Below the pieces are notes generated by a model. The model was not told the DNA's origin and did no database searches. It was given only the letters and a program-made list of their open reading frames with translations. A stretch of 64,000 bases of DNA, taken from Bartonella bovis 91-4. GTDB lineage: Bacteria > Pseudomonadota > Alphaproteobacteria > Rhizobiales > Rhizobiaceae. A program made the translations under genes and the position numbers. Below, one piece after another: positions 20,367-29,612 of this stretch (the stretch's first letter is position 1; each line of letters opens with the position of its first letter). The stretch spans positions 531,341 through 595,340 of the forward strand of contig NZ_CM001844.1 of the NCBI RefSeq assembly GCF_000384965.1. Direction: 5' to 3'.

Positions 20367-20391
20367 AGTTTATTCCTTTCGAATAAATAAA

Positions 20392-21372
20392 TTAATGAAG
20401 TTTTTTGTATGATTGGAAGTTGTGTTGAATAGTTGCCCAAATGCCCATTAGCATGGTCATAAAAGCAATAGGTGGGGCAAAAACAACTGTTAAAGCAGCT
20501 ATATAAACGAGCGATAATATAATTATCCGTCCACTTATCCTTTTTGTAATATGATGGAGATACGCTAAGCCACTGATTGATATAACAACAGTATATGCAG
20601 TGGTGAAAACGCGTGTACCTAAATTAAGAATAGGACCGAGTTCAAGCATTGATGCTATGCAAACGATGATAAAAATAATGAGTCCAGCAAGTGGGAGGCG
20701 AAAAGTTTGTCTCCAGTCATCACGAGGTCTTGTCAACAATTTCATATGTCGCGCTGTTGTCATTGAAAAATAAAGATTACCAATGAGAAAAATCAAACTG
20801 TAGGTAGTAAGTGCAATAGCTGTTAAGGTAGCTGCATGTGTTGTTAAAAGTTCGCTAAATGCAAGAATATCAGCTTCATTTATAGACTGCGATTGACGCA
20901 TAACTTGTACTATGTTTGCAGTAATTTCTTGTGCAGCGATAGGAGTTATTGGGTGCATTTGCACATAGGTTCCAACGAGGGTTAGTGTAAGAGCAATAAA
21001 ATTAGTTAAAAAGAAAATAACTGATGGTAATGGATACCATATAAGCGCATTTTCTTCTTGCACTAGTCGTGCAAGTCCGAAGAGCCAAGAAGTGTAGACG
21101 GCAGGAAGAAAAAATAGCAACATAAAACCAAAACCAATATAAATATTATTAGTGATGGTGAGAACAAAAGTGGCACTTATCAAAGCAATAAGACTGGGTA
21201 ATGTTCCAAAGCCGAAGGCCACAACAAAGATTGGAAGTGAAATAAAGCAACCAAGAAGAAGAGAAAAATAAGGCGCAATATTGGCAACACTAATGATTGC
21301 CATTCCTATAACAGCAGCAAATAGTCCCGCTAAAATACCAATCATTATTTTGTAAAAATGAAAATGTTCCAT
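20392..21372 (-). CDS. DUF2232 family membrane protein
   Basis: A 326-aa integral membrane protein with about eight hydrophobic segments, of the DUF2232 family that in Rhizobiales sits between rpsR and rplI. No enzymatic motif was seen. The function is unknown; the conserved place inside a ribosomal operon is its most telling feature. It is 25 bases from rplI. Confidence 0.78.
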   Translation of the reverse strand: MEHFHFYKIMIGILAGLFAAVIGMAIISVANIAPYFSLLLGCFISLPIFVVAFGFGTLPSLIALISATFVLTITNNIYIGFGFMLLFFLPAVYTSWLFGLARLVQEENALIWYPLPSVIFFLTNFIALTLTLVGTYVQMHPITPIAAQEITANIVQVMRQSQSINEADILAFSELLTTHAATLTAIALTTYSLIFLIGNLYFSMTTARHMKLLTRPRDDWRQTFRLPLAGLIIFIIVCIASMLELGPILNLGTRVFTTAYTVVISISGLAYLHHITKRISGRIIILSLVYIAALTVVFAPPIAFMTMLMGIWATIQHNFQSYKKLH

Positions 21373-21524
21373 TTATCGCTGTCCTGCCTTTTGCAGTTAG
21401 AGGCAATGCCCCAACTTTGGGTGTTTTATACGTTTATGTACTTGTATATGAGTAATATGTGTTTCTAACATACCAATAAAAACAGTTAAGAAATATTCTG
21501 ATTCTATTTTGTATATGTAATAGT

Positions 21525-21773
21525 CTATTTAATAACATATGGAAGCAACCCGAGAAAACGAGCACGTTTGATAGCATTAGCTAATTCGCGCTGTTTTTTC
21601 TGGCTAACGGCTGTAATACGTGAAGGAACGATTTTGCCACGCTCTGAAATGTAACGTTGTAGTAGCTTAATGTCTTTATAGTCAATCTTTGGAGCATTTG
21701 CACCTGAAAACGGACACGTTTTACGACGACGATGAAAAGGACGACGTACAGGGGTTTGATTAATTTCAATCAT
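21525..21773 (-). CDS. rpsR: 30S ribosomal protein S18
   Basis: An 82-aa S18 with the core [33 protein letters not shown], then [30 protein letters not shown]. It pairs with S6 on the platform of the small subunit. Its start codon shares one base with the rpsF stop, indicating translational coupling. Confidence 0.98.
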   Translation of the reverse strand: MIEINQTPVRRPFHRRRKTCPFSGANAPKIDYKDIKLLQRYISERGKIVPSRITAVSQKKQRELANAIKRARFLGLLPYVIK

Positions 21774-22180
21774 TATTCCATTCCTTCCGTGGTGTCTTCA
21801 CGTTGGTGACGTGTAAGGCGAGACCGCTCTTCATCTTTGTTAAAGGAGTCTTCATGATTAGATCGTGAAAGCATAGCAGACTGTTCTTTTTCATGCTTTT
21901 CTACGCGGATTGTCATATAACGCAAAACATCTTCATTAATACGCATTTGGCGTTCAATTTCAGCAATTGCTGCAGCTGGAGCGTCAATATTAAGCAATAC
22001 ATAATGAGCTTTGCGATTTTTGCGAATACGGTAAGCAAGAGCACAAAGACCCCAATTTTCAACACGCCCGATTGTTCCTCCGTGCGCTTCAATAACATTT
22101 TTATAAGTTTCTAAAAGTTCATCAATTTGTTGTGGTGTGATACCCTGTCGGGCAAGAAACACGTGTTCATAAAGAGCCAT
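21773..22180 (-). CDS. rpsF: 30S ribosomal protein S6
   Basis: A 135-aa S6: [15 protein letters not shown] at the N terminus and the [19 protein letters not shown] core, with a charged C-terminal tail. It binds 16S rRNA with S18, and in many bacteria the S6:S18 complex also represses its own mRNA leader. It is first gene of the operon; about 330 bases of leader and intergenic DNA lie upstream. Confidence 0.97.
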   Translation of the reverse strand: MALYEHVFLARQGITPQQIDELLETYKNVIEAHGGTIGRVENWGLCALAYRIRKNRKAHYVLLNIDAPAAAIAEIERQMRINEDVLRYMTIRVEKHEKEQSAMLSRSNHEDSFNKDEERSRLTRHQREDTTEGME

Positions 22181-22514
22181 TAATTCTGCCTTTCTTCAAT
22201 TAAACTTCACCAGTTTTGGCGCAAAGCCTCTGCGACTTGCCTTTTCAGGAAACCTAAAAAGAAGAAAGGACGCATTTACAATTCGAGACATTCGAGAGTG
22301 GAGATACGGGAGGTCGGAATTATTACATTTCCTACTGGTATTTTCCAGCCCTCCGTTCAACCTCCAGCCAAAATGCTGGTAATGAGCAGCTGATATTTAC
22401 AGCTTATCTCAAAAAATAGCAAGTTGATGATTACAAAAAATGTGACTTAATTAAGTTTTGATATATTTTATATATCTGTTGCTTTTAAATATATAAAATA
22501 ACAGCCTGTGGGTT
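22181..22514. other. Divergent intergenic region with rpsF leader
   Basis: The left two-thirds belongs to the rpsF leader on the minus strand and is clearly richer in GC than other gaps in the window. The right third (22420-22514) is AT-rich and should carry the promoter of the PAP2 gene. Confidence 0.5.
22330..22385 (-). promoter_or_regulatory. Possible structured rpsF mRNA leader
   Basis: Read on the minus strand, this has a hairpin CCAGC-ATTTTG-GCTGG, then a purine-rich GGTTGAACGGAGGG segment, then CTGG-AAAATA-CCAG. Two stems this close in an AT-rich gap just upstream of rpsF suggest an autoregulatory leader bound by S6:S18, as known in other bacteria. The match to the known S6:S18 consensus was not established; this is inference from position and fold. 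Confidence 0.35.
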
Positions 22515-23123
22515 GTGAGAATGAAAGAGGTAAAAATGGTTTTTTTAAACCAGATTGATGTAGCGCTTTTTGAGATTCTTTCTGGCAATCATCAAATGGG
22601 GATGGTGTTGGTTTGGATTAGTATTATTTGCGCAAAGTTTTTAATTTATGTGATTCCTATACATCTTTGTGTGCTGTGGTTTTGCAATGGATATGTAGAA
22701 CGGCGTGTAGCGCTAAGTATTTGTGTTAGCATTTGTGCTGCTCTTCTTTTTAGTTATTTTATTTCTCTTATTTATTTTCGTCCACGTCCGTTTGTTGCAG
22801 GTTTAACACAGTCATTGATTGAACATCGAGCAACAGCTTCTTTTCCTAGCCATCATGCTCTAGTTATTGCGTCTTACACTACCTGTCTTTATTTATATAG
22901 ATATAAATTTATCTCTAGGTTTGCATTAATACTTTTGTTTTTGATTTGTTGGGGGCGTATTTTTACTGGCGTACACTATCCTTTTGATGTTTTGGGTGGC
23001 GCAGTTTTAGGAAGTCTAATAAGTTGGGGCGTTATTAGATTAATTGCACCATATTTTCCTGAGTTTTTGTATCAAATTCCACCCTTGAAATATAATTTTA
23101 AGGCAAATATCTGTCCTAAATAG
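22515..23123 (+). CDS. PAP2-family phosphatase (BcrC-like)
   Basis: A ~200-aa inner-membrane protein of the PAP2 superfamily. Three catalytic motifs are visible: YFRPRPF, SFPSHHAL (PSGH-type, with His in place of Gly) and GRIFTGVHYPFDVLGG. The closest functional precedent is undecaprenyl-diphosphate phosphatase (BcrC/YbjG type), which recycles the lipid carrier of peptidoglycan synthesis, but other lipid phosphatases share these motifs. The start could be the GTG-region methionine at 22515 or the ATG at 22521 or 22536. Confidence 0.8.
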   Translation: MRMKEVKMVFLNQIDVALFEILSGNHQMGMVLVWISIICAKFLIYVIPIHLCVLWFCNGYVERRVALSICVSICAALLFSYFISLIYFRPRPFVAGLTQSLIEHRATASFPSHHALVIASYTTCLYLYRYKFISRFALILLFLICWGRIFTGVHYPFDVLGGAVLGSLISWGVIRLIAPYFPEFLYQIPPLKYNFKANICPK

Positions 23124-23197
23124 GTTGCTTTGTTTTGATTTATGCTTATTTGTTGGGGCAATAAACAAATATTAATGCTCGATTGAGGAGTTAATTG

Positions 23198-24142
23198 ATG
23201 GTAGCGGCATTTACTTTTCCAGGGCAGGGAAGCCAAGTTGTCGGTATGGGTAAAGTGCTTGCAGAGCAATTTGTTGAAGCACGTATGGTCTTTGAGGAAG
23301 TTGATGATGCTTTAGGTGAAAAATTATCACATATTATTTTCGAAGGACCTGCAGATGTTCTTGCATTAACAATGAATGCACAGCCAGCGTTGATGGCTGT
23401 ATCGCTAGCAATTGTTCGTGTGATGGAAAAATTAGGGTTAGATATAGAATCAAAGGTAAAATTTGTTGCAGGGCATTCTTTAGGGGAATATTCAGCGCTT
23501 TGTTCGGTTCGTACATTGAGTTTGACTGATACAGCAAGGCTTTTACGAATTCGTGGAAATGCTATGCAAAAGGCTGTCGCTGTTGGTGAAGGTTTAATGG
23601 CAGCACTTATCGGTTTGGATGAGAAAGATGTTGAAAAAATTTGCAGCGCTATTTTAGGAGAAGGTCTATGTCAGATCGCTAATGACAATGGTGGTGGGCA
23701 AATTGTTATTTCAGGTGAAGCAAAAGCTGTTGAAGCGGCAATGAAAGCTGCTTTAGAAAAAGGCGCTAAGCGTACGATTCTTTTACCGGTTTCAGCGCCG
23801 TTCCATTCAGCTTTAATGCAACCTGCTGCTGATGTAATGAAAGAGGCACTTTTAACTGTTAACAAAGTAGCGCCTATTGTTCCGATTGTTGCAAATGTTT
23901 CTGTTGCACCAGAAAGTGATCCAGAACGCATTCTTATGCTACTTGTTAAACAAGTGACTGAGCGAGTGCGGTGGCGCGAAACGGTTGAGTGGTTTGAAAC
24001 CAACGGAGTTGATACGCTTTTCGAAGTTGGTTCTGGAAAAGTGTTAACAGGTTTAGCTCGACGTATTAATAAAGATATTAAGGGGTTAACAATTGGTACG
24101 GCTGAGGAAATTGAAGAAGCATTACGGGTGCTAGGTGTTTAA
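23198..24142 (+). CDS. fabD: Malonyl-CoA:ACP transacylase
   Basis: Loads malonate onto acyl carrier protein for fatty-acid synthesis. Motifs: FPGQGSQVVGMG, the catalytic Ser in GHSLGEYSAL and the catalytic His in SAPFHSALM. The ATG at 23198 follows a GAGGAG ribosome site; the TTG at 23195 is the alternative. First of fabD-fabG, with acpP-fabF just downstream, so carrier, loading enzyme, reductase and condensing enzyme are together. Confidence 0.96.
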   Translation: MVAAFTFPGQGSQVVGMGKVLAEQFVEARMVFEEVDDALGEKLSHIIFEGPADVLALTMNAQPALMAVSLAIVRVMEKLGLDIESKVKFVAGHSLGEYSALCSVRTLSLTDTARLLRIRGNAMQKAVAVGEGLMAALIGLDEKDVEKICSAILGEGLCQIANDNGGGQIVISGEAKAVEAAMKAALEKGAKRTILLPVSAPFHSALMQPAADVMKEALLTVNKVAPIVPIVANVSVAPESDPERILMLLVKQVTERVRWRETVEWFETNGVDTLFEVGSGKVLTGLARRINKDIKGLTIGTAEEIEEALRVLGV

Positions 24143-24160
24143 TTTTAGGAAGTTTGAAAA

Positions 24161-24898
24161 ATGTTTAAATTAACAGATCGTAGAGCTCTTGTAACGGGAG
24201 CATCAGGAGATATTGGTGAGGCAATTGCACGTTTTTTTCATGCGCAAGGAGCAATTGTTGGGCTTCATGGAACACGTGAAAAAAAGCTCCAAGAAATTGC
24301 TGCAGATCTTGGTCAGAATGTTTTTGTCTTTCCTGCTAATTTTTTTGAGCGTGAAAGCATTAAACAATTGGCTGAAACGGTGGAAAAAGAGATGGGTGGT
24401 GTCGACATTCTTGTTAACAATGCAGGAATCACTAGAGATGGACTTTTTGTGCGTATGCAAGATCAACATTGGGATGATGTACTGGCTGTCAATTTGACAG
24501 CTACTTTTGCTCTGACGCGTGAATTGATACATGCTATGATGCGGCGTCGCTATGGACGTATTATTAATATAACATCTGTTGTTGGTGTTGTTGGTAATCC
24601 TGGGCAAACAAATTATTGTGCTGCGAAAGCTGGTGTGATAGGTTTCTCTAAATCATTGGCACAGGAAATTGCATCACGAAATATAACTGTTAATTGTGTT
24701 GCTCCAGGATTTATTAAGTCTGCGATGACTGATAAACTTAATGAAAAACAGAAAGAAGCAATTATGGCTACAATTCCCATGAAGCGTATGGGAATAGGTG
24801 AGGATATAGCTTCTGCAGCTGTTTATTTAGCGAGTGATGAAGCAGCGTATATTACAGGCCAGACTATCCATGTTAATGGTGGTATGGCAATGATCTAA
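24161..24898 (+). CDS. fabG: 3-oxoacyl-ACP reductase
   Basis: NADPH-dependent SDR that reduces the 3-keto group in each cycle of fatty-acid elongation. The 245-aa protein shows TGASGDIGEA, NNAGITRDGL, INITSVVGVVGNPGQTNY with the catalytic Ser and Tyr, and CAAKAG with the Lys, all as in FabG. It starts 18 bases after fabD. Confidence 0.96.
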   Translation: MFKLTDRRALVTGASGDIGEAIARFFHAQGAIVGLHGTREKKLQEIAADLGQNVFVFPANFFERESIKQLAETVEKEMGGVDILVNNAGITRDGLFVRMQDQHWDDVLAVNLTATFALTRELIHAMMRRRYGRIINITSVVGVVGNPGQTNYCAAKAGVIGFSKSLAQEIASRNITVNCVAPGFIKSAMTDKLNEKQKEAIMATIPMKRMGIGEDIASAAVYLASDEAAYITGQTIHVNGGMAMI

Positions 24899-24977
24899 GT
24901 ATTTATTTTTCTACGTTGATTTATAAGTTTTATTATTTTAGATAATGATGAATGAAATAAAGCGATGCGTTTATTTC

Positions 24978-25006
24978 TTTGACGGGGTGGTTGCTCAATC
25001 TTATAT
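24978..25006 (+). promoter_or_regulatory. Likely promoter of acpP
   Basis: TTTGAC (24978-24983), a 17-base spacer and TTATAT (25001-25006) fit the housekeeping sigma factor pattern of alphaproteobacteria, where -35 elements resemble CTTGAC. It would give acpP its own strong promoter and a leader of about 145 bases. Predicted by eye only. Confidence 0.45.
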
Positions 25007-25157
25007 CGGTATGCAAAATTAGTTCATTTTTAAGGGATATCCACAGAGTGTTCTAAAAATCATCGTTAAAATTTTGAAGCAATGCATCTATTGCTTGATT
25101 AGATGAGCCTATATCGTTAATCAAACAGGGAAACAATACAAAATTGAGGATTTCAAT

Positions 25158-25394
25158 ATGAGTAATACAGAAGAGCGCGTTAAAAAGATTATCATAGAGC
25201 ATCTTGGAGTTGACGCAGATAAGGTTGTAGAGAATGCGAGCTTTATTGATGATCTAGGGGCAGATAGCCTTGATACGGTTGAGCTCGTTATGGCTTTTGA
25301 AGAAGAGTTCGGTATAGAGATCCCAGATGATGCTGCCGAAACAATTTTCACAGTTGGTGATGCTGTAAAATTTATTGATAAAGCTTCTGTGTAA
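25158..25394 (+). CDS. acpP: Acyl carrier protein
   Basis: A 78-aa acidic carrier of growing fatty-acyl chains. The phosphopantetheine attachment Ser is in [23 protein letters not shown] good GAGGA ribosome site precedes the ATG. Its prosthetic group comes from CoA, and so from the pantothenate made by the panB and panC products at the left end of the window. Confidence 0.98.
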   Translation: MSNTEERVKKIIIEHLGVDADKVVENASFIDDLGADSLDTVELVMAFEEEFGIEIPDDAAETIFTVGDAVKFIDKASV

Positions 25395-25407
25395 TTTTAT
25401 GTAAAAC

Positions 25408-25443
25408 GGCAAGAGTGGTAGAATGCTTTTGCCTTTATTCTTT
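25408..25443 (+). terminator. Terminator hairpin between acpP and fabF
   Basis: GGCAAGAG (25408-25415) pairs with CTTTTGCC (25426-25433), with one G-U pair, across a 10-base loop, followed by TTTATTCTTT. It fits an intrinsic, probably partial, terminator that lets acpP be made in excess over fabF. Confidence 0.5.
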
Positions 25444-25510
25444 ACTTAAAGCCATTTGAATTTAAACATATGGTTTTGAGGGGGTGAAGGGTTTATTCAA
25501 GGTTAAAAGT

Positions 25511-26773
25511 ATGAGACGGGTTGTTGTTACTGGTTTGGGATTAGTGTCTCCGTTAGCTGGTGATGTCGAATATAGCTGGAAGCGGCTTCTTGAAGGGAAA
25601 AGTGGTGTTCGACGTATTACAGAGTTTGATGTAACTGATTTACCGTGTCAAATTGCTGGACGTATTCCTTTGGGGGATGGAACAGACGGTACATATAATC
25701 CTGATTTGCATATGGAGCCTAGGGAACAGCGTAAAGTAGATGCATTTATTACTTATGCAATAGCTGCTGCCGATCAAGCACTTGCAGATGCTGAATGGTA
25801 TCCCAAAAATGATGAAGACCAAATTCGTACAGGTGTGATGATTGGTTCTGGTGTCGGCGGTATTGAAGGCATTGTTGAAGCCGGTTATACACTTCGAGAT
25901 AAAGGACCAAGGAGGGTTTCTCCTTTTTTTATTCCAGGGCGTTTGATTAATCTTGCATCTGGTTATGTTTCTATTAAATATGGTTTACGTGGTCCTAATC
26001 ATTCGGTTGTAACAGCCTGTTCAACGGGGGCACATGCGATTGGTGATGCGGCTCGTTTGATTGCATTAGGTGATGCGGATGTAATGGCGGCAGGTGGCGC
26101 TGAATCTCCGATCAATCGGATATCTCTTGCTGGTTTTGCTGCGTGTAAAGCTCTTTCTACTGGCCGTAATGATGATCCTGAACGTGCATCACGTCCTTAT
26201 GATGCAGATCGTGATGGTTTTGTTATGGGAGAAGGGGCTGCGATTGTTGTTTTAGAAGAGCTTGAGCATGCAAAAAAACGAGGTGCTCGTATTTATGCTG
26301 AGGTCATTGGTTATGGTTTGTCTGGTGATGCTTACCATATTACAGCTCCTTCAGAAAGTGGTGAGGGTGCTCAACGCAGTATGGTAGCTGCTCTTAAGCG
26401 TGCACAAGTGAATGTGAGCGATATTGATTACATTAATGCCCACGGTACATCAACAATGGCTGATGTTATAGAATTGGCAGCTGTTGAGCGCGTTTTGGGT
26501 AATCATGCATCGCAGGTATCAATGTCATCAACAAAATCATCTATTGGACATTTACTTGGTGCTGCTGGCGCGGCTGAGGCTATTTTTTGTATTTTAGCGA
26601 TACGGGATAATATAGCGCCGGCTACCCTTAATCTTGATAATCCATCAATTGAAACAAAAATTGATCTTGTGCCACATAAACCACGTGAACGAAAAATTGA
26701 TACGATTCTTTCTAATTCATTTGGTTTTGGAGGAACAAATGCGTCTTTGGTGATGCGACGCTTTGGGGAATAA
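25511..26773 (+). CDS. fabF: 3-oxoacyl-ACP synthase II
   Basis: Condenses acyl-ACP with malonyl-ACP. The active-site Cys is in VTACSTGAH, and the two His lie in INAHGTST and SSIGHLLGAAGA, followed by SNSFGFGGTN. The start at ATG 25511 (MRRVVVTGLG) is preferred because family members begin here; a GTG start at 25484 would add nine residues. About 420 aa, as normal. Confidence 0.95.
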   Translation: MRRVVVTGLGLVSPLAGDVEYSWKRLLEGKSGVRRITEFDVTDLPCQIAGRIPLGDGTDGTYNPDLHMEPREQRKVDAFITYAIAAADQALADAEWYPKNDEDQIRTGVMIGSGVGGIEGIVEAGYTLRDKGPRRVSPFFIPGRLINLASGYVSIKYGLRGPNHSVVTACSTGAHAIGDAARLIALGDADVMAAGGAESPINRISLAGFAACKALSTGRNDDPERASRPYDADRDGFVMGEGAAIVVLEELEHAKKRGARIYAEVIGYGLSGDAYHITAPSESGEGAQRSMVAALKRAQVNVSDIDYINAHGTSTMADVIELAAVERVLGNHASQVSMSSTKSSIGHLLGAAGAAEAIFCILAIRDNIAPATLNLDNPSIETKIDLVPHKPRERKIDTILSNSFGFGGTNASLVMRRFGE

Positions 26774-26877
26774 TAAACATTTTTTATTATTATCGCTTCT
26801 TGAGTTTTTTTCTTTATAATAAATTTAAGATGAAAAATGATAGCGTAATACTTAAAAGTTACTGAAATTAATAAATT

Positions 26878-27987
26878 ATGTCCGATGCGAAAAACGAAAT
26901 ACCGCCACAGGACGTAAATGATTCTTTATTGAATCATTTGCTAAGTAATAGTGATGCGTTACCGTGTAAAAAACGGAAAAGGTCGTCTATTTCTCGTAAT
27001 CCATTTGTCATTCTCGGTAATTTTTTTCTAATGTTGATGATGGTTATTATTTTGGCTATCAGCATCCCTCTTTATATTGGGAAAGGTATATTTGAAGGAA
27101 AGGGAACAGCTGAGAAAGAAGAAGTTATTTTGATCCATCCTGGAACAGGAATTCGCGAAATTGCATCATTACTTGAGCAACGTGGTCTCATTCGATCGTC
27201 TGATGTCTTTGTTTATGGGGTTGGTTATCATCAGAGTACGACACGTCTTAAAGCGGGTGAATATTTAATTCCAGTTCATGCTTCGATGAAGGATATCATG
27301 AATATTCTTGTGAAAGGAAAGTCTATTGAGCACACATTTACAGTTCCAGAAGGTTTAACGGTTCAACAGGTTTTTGATCGGTTAGCTGCTAATGAAGTGT
27401 TGGTTGGTGATCTTCCTGAGGTTTTGCCTCCAGAAGGGAGTTTGATGACTGATACCGTTCATTTCATTCGTGGTACAACGCGTGCAGAGATTATAAAGAG
27501 GTTACGTGAAGAACAAACAAAATTAATTAATGCGATATGGGAATCTCGTTCTTCCGATTTACCAATCAAAACTATTGACGAATTTGTTATATTGGCATCA
27601 ATTGTGGAAAAAGAAACAGGGATTGTATCAGAAAGGCCGCAAATTGCTGCGGTATTTTATAACCGTCTTTCTAAGGGTATGCGCCTTCAATCCGATCCAA
27701 CGGTAATTTATGGTATTTTTGGTGGAAAGGGCAAACCTTCAGGTCGTCCGATTTATCGTTCTGATCTTGAAAAGGAAACTCCGTATAATACTTATAAAAT
27801 TGATGGGTTGCCACCAACAGCTATTGCAAATCCAAGTCGTGATTCTTTAAAAGCAGTAGCGCATGCACCAAAAAGTGATGCACTTTATTTTGTGGCTGAT
27901 GGTTCAGGTGGGCATATTTTTTCTAAAACTTTAAATGAGCATAATATGAATGTCCGCAAGTGGCGTACATTAGAGAAAGTACGTTAA
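26878..27987 (+). CDS. mltG: Endolytic murein transglycosylase MltG
   Basis: Inner-membrane lytic transglycosylase of the YceG family that cuts nascent peptidoglycan strands. A basic N-terminal cytoplasmic region (~45 residues) is followed by one membrane segment (~48-70), a LysM-like part and the catalytic domain with the Glu in ASIVEKETG and the LQSDPTVIYG and YNTYKIDGLPPTAIANPS segments. The gene lies 104 bases after fabF and before gmk. Confidence 0.94.
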   Translation: MSDAKNEIPPQDVNDSLLNHLLSNSDALPCKKRKRSSISRNPFVILGNFFLMLMMVIILAISIPLYIGKGIFEGKGTAEKEEVILIHPGTGIREIASLLEQRGLIRSSDVFVYGVGYHQSTTRLKAGEYLIPVHASMKDIMNILVKGKSIEHTFTVPEGLTVQQVFDRLAANEVLVGDLPEVLPPEGSLMTDTVHFIRGTTRAEIIKRLREEQTKLINAIWESRSSDLPIKTIDEFVILASIVEKETGIVSERPQIAAVFYNRLSKGMRLQSDPTVIYGIFGGKGKPSGRPIYRSDLEKETPYNTYKIDGLPPTAIANPSRDSLKAVAHAPKSDALYFVADGSGGHIFSKTLNEHNMNVRKWRTLEKVR

Positions 27988-28064
27988 ATCTCTTTAAAAT
28001 CTAAAAATTCATGACTGAAATTTTAATATATCGTTTTAGAAAAAAGCTTTAAAAAAAGAGTGAC

Positions 28065-28733
28065 ATGATGACATTGCTAGATAGTAAATTAAGCGCTCAA
28101 ACAACAAATAAACGTCGTGGTTTTCTATTTATTCTCTCTTCGCCTTCAGGCGCTGGTAAATCAACTCTTTCTCGGTTAATGCTGAAAGATGAACAACTAG
28201 AACTATCTATAAGTGTAACAACACGACAAAGACGTCCCAGTGAAGTAGATGGTATCCATTATCACTTTATTTCAAAGGAAGAATTTGAACATATGCGTGA
28301 TAAAGATGAGTTTATAGAGTGGGCTGAAGTTCATGGAAATTATTATGGAACTTTACGTAAAAACGTTGAAAATGCACTGATAAATGGTCAAGATATGTTA
28401 TTTGATATTGATTATCAAGGGACCGAACAACTTCAAAAAAAAATGCCAGGGGATACTGTATCGGTTTTTATCCTTCCCCCATCAATGAAAGAGCTAGTCT
28501 CCCGTTTACATCGTCGAGCAGAAGATAATCAGAATATCATTGATCTGCGGTTAAATAATGCACGAACAGAGATACAACAATGGCGTTCTTACGATTATGT
28601 TGTAATTAACGAAGATTTAAATCAGTCCTTATTGCTTATTAAATCAATTTATCTAGGAGAAACAGTGAAACGTGAGCGTTGCAGCTTTGTTGAATCTTTT
28701 GTTAATACACTTATTACTGAAAAGATTGATTGA
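28065..28733 (+). CDS. gmk: Guanylate kinase
   Basis: Phosphorylates GMP to GDP. The P-loop [10 protein letters not shown], the GMP-binding segments [19 protein letters not shown] and [12 protein letters not shown], and [10 protein letters not shown] are all present in a 222-aa protein. Two adjacent ATG codons (28065 and 28068) could serve as start. The gene converges with rsmA. Confidence 0.96.
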   Translation: MMTLLDSKLSAQTTNKRRGFLFILSSPSGAGKSTLSRLMLKDEQLELSISVTTRQRRPSEVDGIHYHFISKEEFEHMRDKDEFIEWAEVHGNYYGTLRKNVENALINGQDMLFDIDYQGTEQLQKKMPGDTVSVFILPPSMKELVSRLHRRAEDNQNIIDLRLNNARTEIQQWRSYDYVVINEDLNQSLLLIKSIYLGETVKRERCSFVESFVNTLITEKID

Positions 28734-28745
28734 GGCATTATTATT

Positions 28746-28783
28746 AAAAAAAGCTTTTATATGAGCACAAGTTTAAAGCTTTT
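28746..28783 (-). terminator. Terminator of the surA-pdxA-rsmA operon
   Basis: Read on the minus strand, AAAAGCTTT and AAAGCTTTT form a 9-bp stem around a 17-base loop and are followed by a run of seven T. The stem overlaps the rsmA stop codon. It may also serve gmk from the other side. Confidence 0.5.
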
Positions 28784-29612
28784 AAATAACTAAATTTGCT
28801 AAAGACACAAATTCAGAAATAGAGAGTGTTTCAGCTCGACGTGTTCCATCAATTCCGGATTTTTCTAAAAGCATTTCGCCTCCAATAGTTTTAAGACTTT
28901 GACGAAGCATTTTTCGTTTTTGTCCAAAGGCAGCTTTTGTTACAAAGCTTAATTTTTGTGTTGAGCAGGGGAGAGGTTGTGGGCGTGGAATAATGTGGAC
29001 AACGGAAGAAGTAACTTTAGGTACTGGCGTGAAAGCTTGTGCAGGAACGTCAAAAGCAATTTTTGCAATGGTACGCCAACCAATTAATACACTAAGACGG
29101 CCATAGTGGGGAGATTGAGGAGTGGCGGTAATACGTTTGGCTACTTCACGTTGAAACATCAGAGTCATGGATTTATAAAAAGGAGGCCATGGTTCAGTTA
29201 AAATCCAGTTTAATAAGAGCTGTGTTCCAATATTATATGGAAGATTTGCAATGATATGTGGCTTTTCTGAACATGTTTCAAAAATCTCTGAAAAATTTTG
29301 CTTTAGTGCATCATTACAAATAATCTTTAATTTTTGCGGATAGTGCTTTTCTATATCTAATAGCGCCTGTAGACAGCGTTCATCACGTTCTATTGCTGTT
29401 ACAATGGCACCTTTTGCGAGCAAGGCACGTGTTAAACCTCCGGGGCCTGGGCCAACCTCAATAACAGGTTTTCCTGCTATATTTCCTGCTTGTTGGGCTA
29501 TTTTAGATGTTAAATTAAGATCAAAAAGGAAATTTTGACCAAGAGATTTATTAGCTTGCAATCCGTATGTATTAATCACTTCGCGCAGAGGAGGGAGGTT
29601 ATCTATTGGCAT
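28782..29612 (-). CDS. rsmA: 16S rRNA dimethyladenosine transferase
   Basis: Dimethylates two adjacent adenines near the 3' end of 16S rRNA (KsgA). The 276-aa protein carries the N-terminal [10 protein letters not shown], the SAM-binding [16 protein letters not shown] and the catalytic [11 protein letters not shown] motif. It overlaps the end of pdxA by ten bases, as in the common surA-pdxA-ksgA order. Confidence 0.97.
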   Translation of the reverse strand: MPIDNLPPLREVINTYGLQANKSLGQNFLFDLNLTSKIAQQAGNIAGKPVIEVGPGPGGLTRALLAKGAIVTAIERDERCLQALLDIEKHYPQKLKIICNDALKQNFSEIFETCSEKPHIIANLPYNIGTQLLLNWILTEPWPPFYKSMTLMFQREVAKRITATPQSPHYGRLSVLIGWRTIAKIAFDVPAQAFTPVPKVTSSVVHIIPRPQPLPCSTQKLSFVTKAAFGQKRKMLRQSLKTIGGEMLLEKSGIDGTRRAETLSISEFVSLANLVI

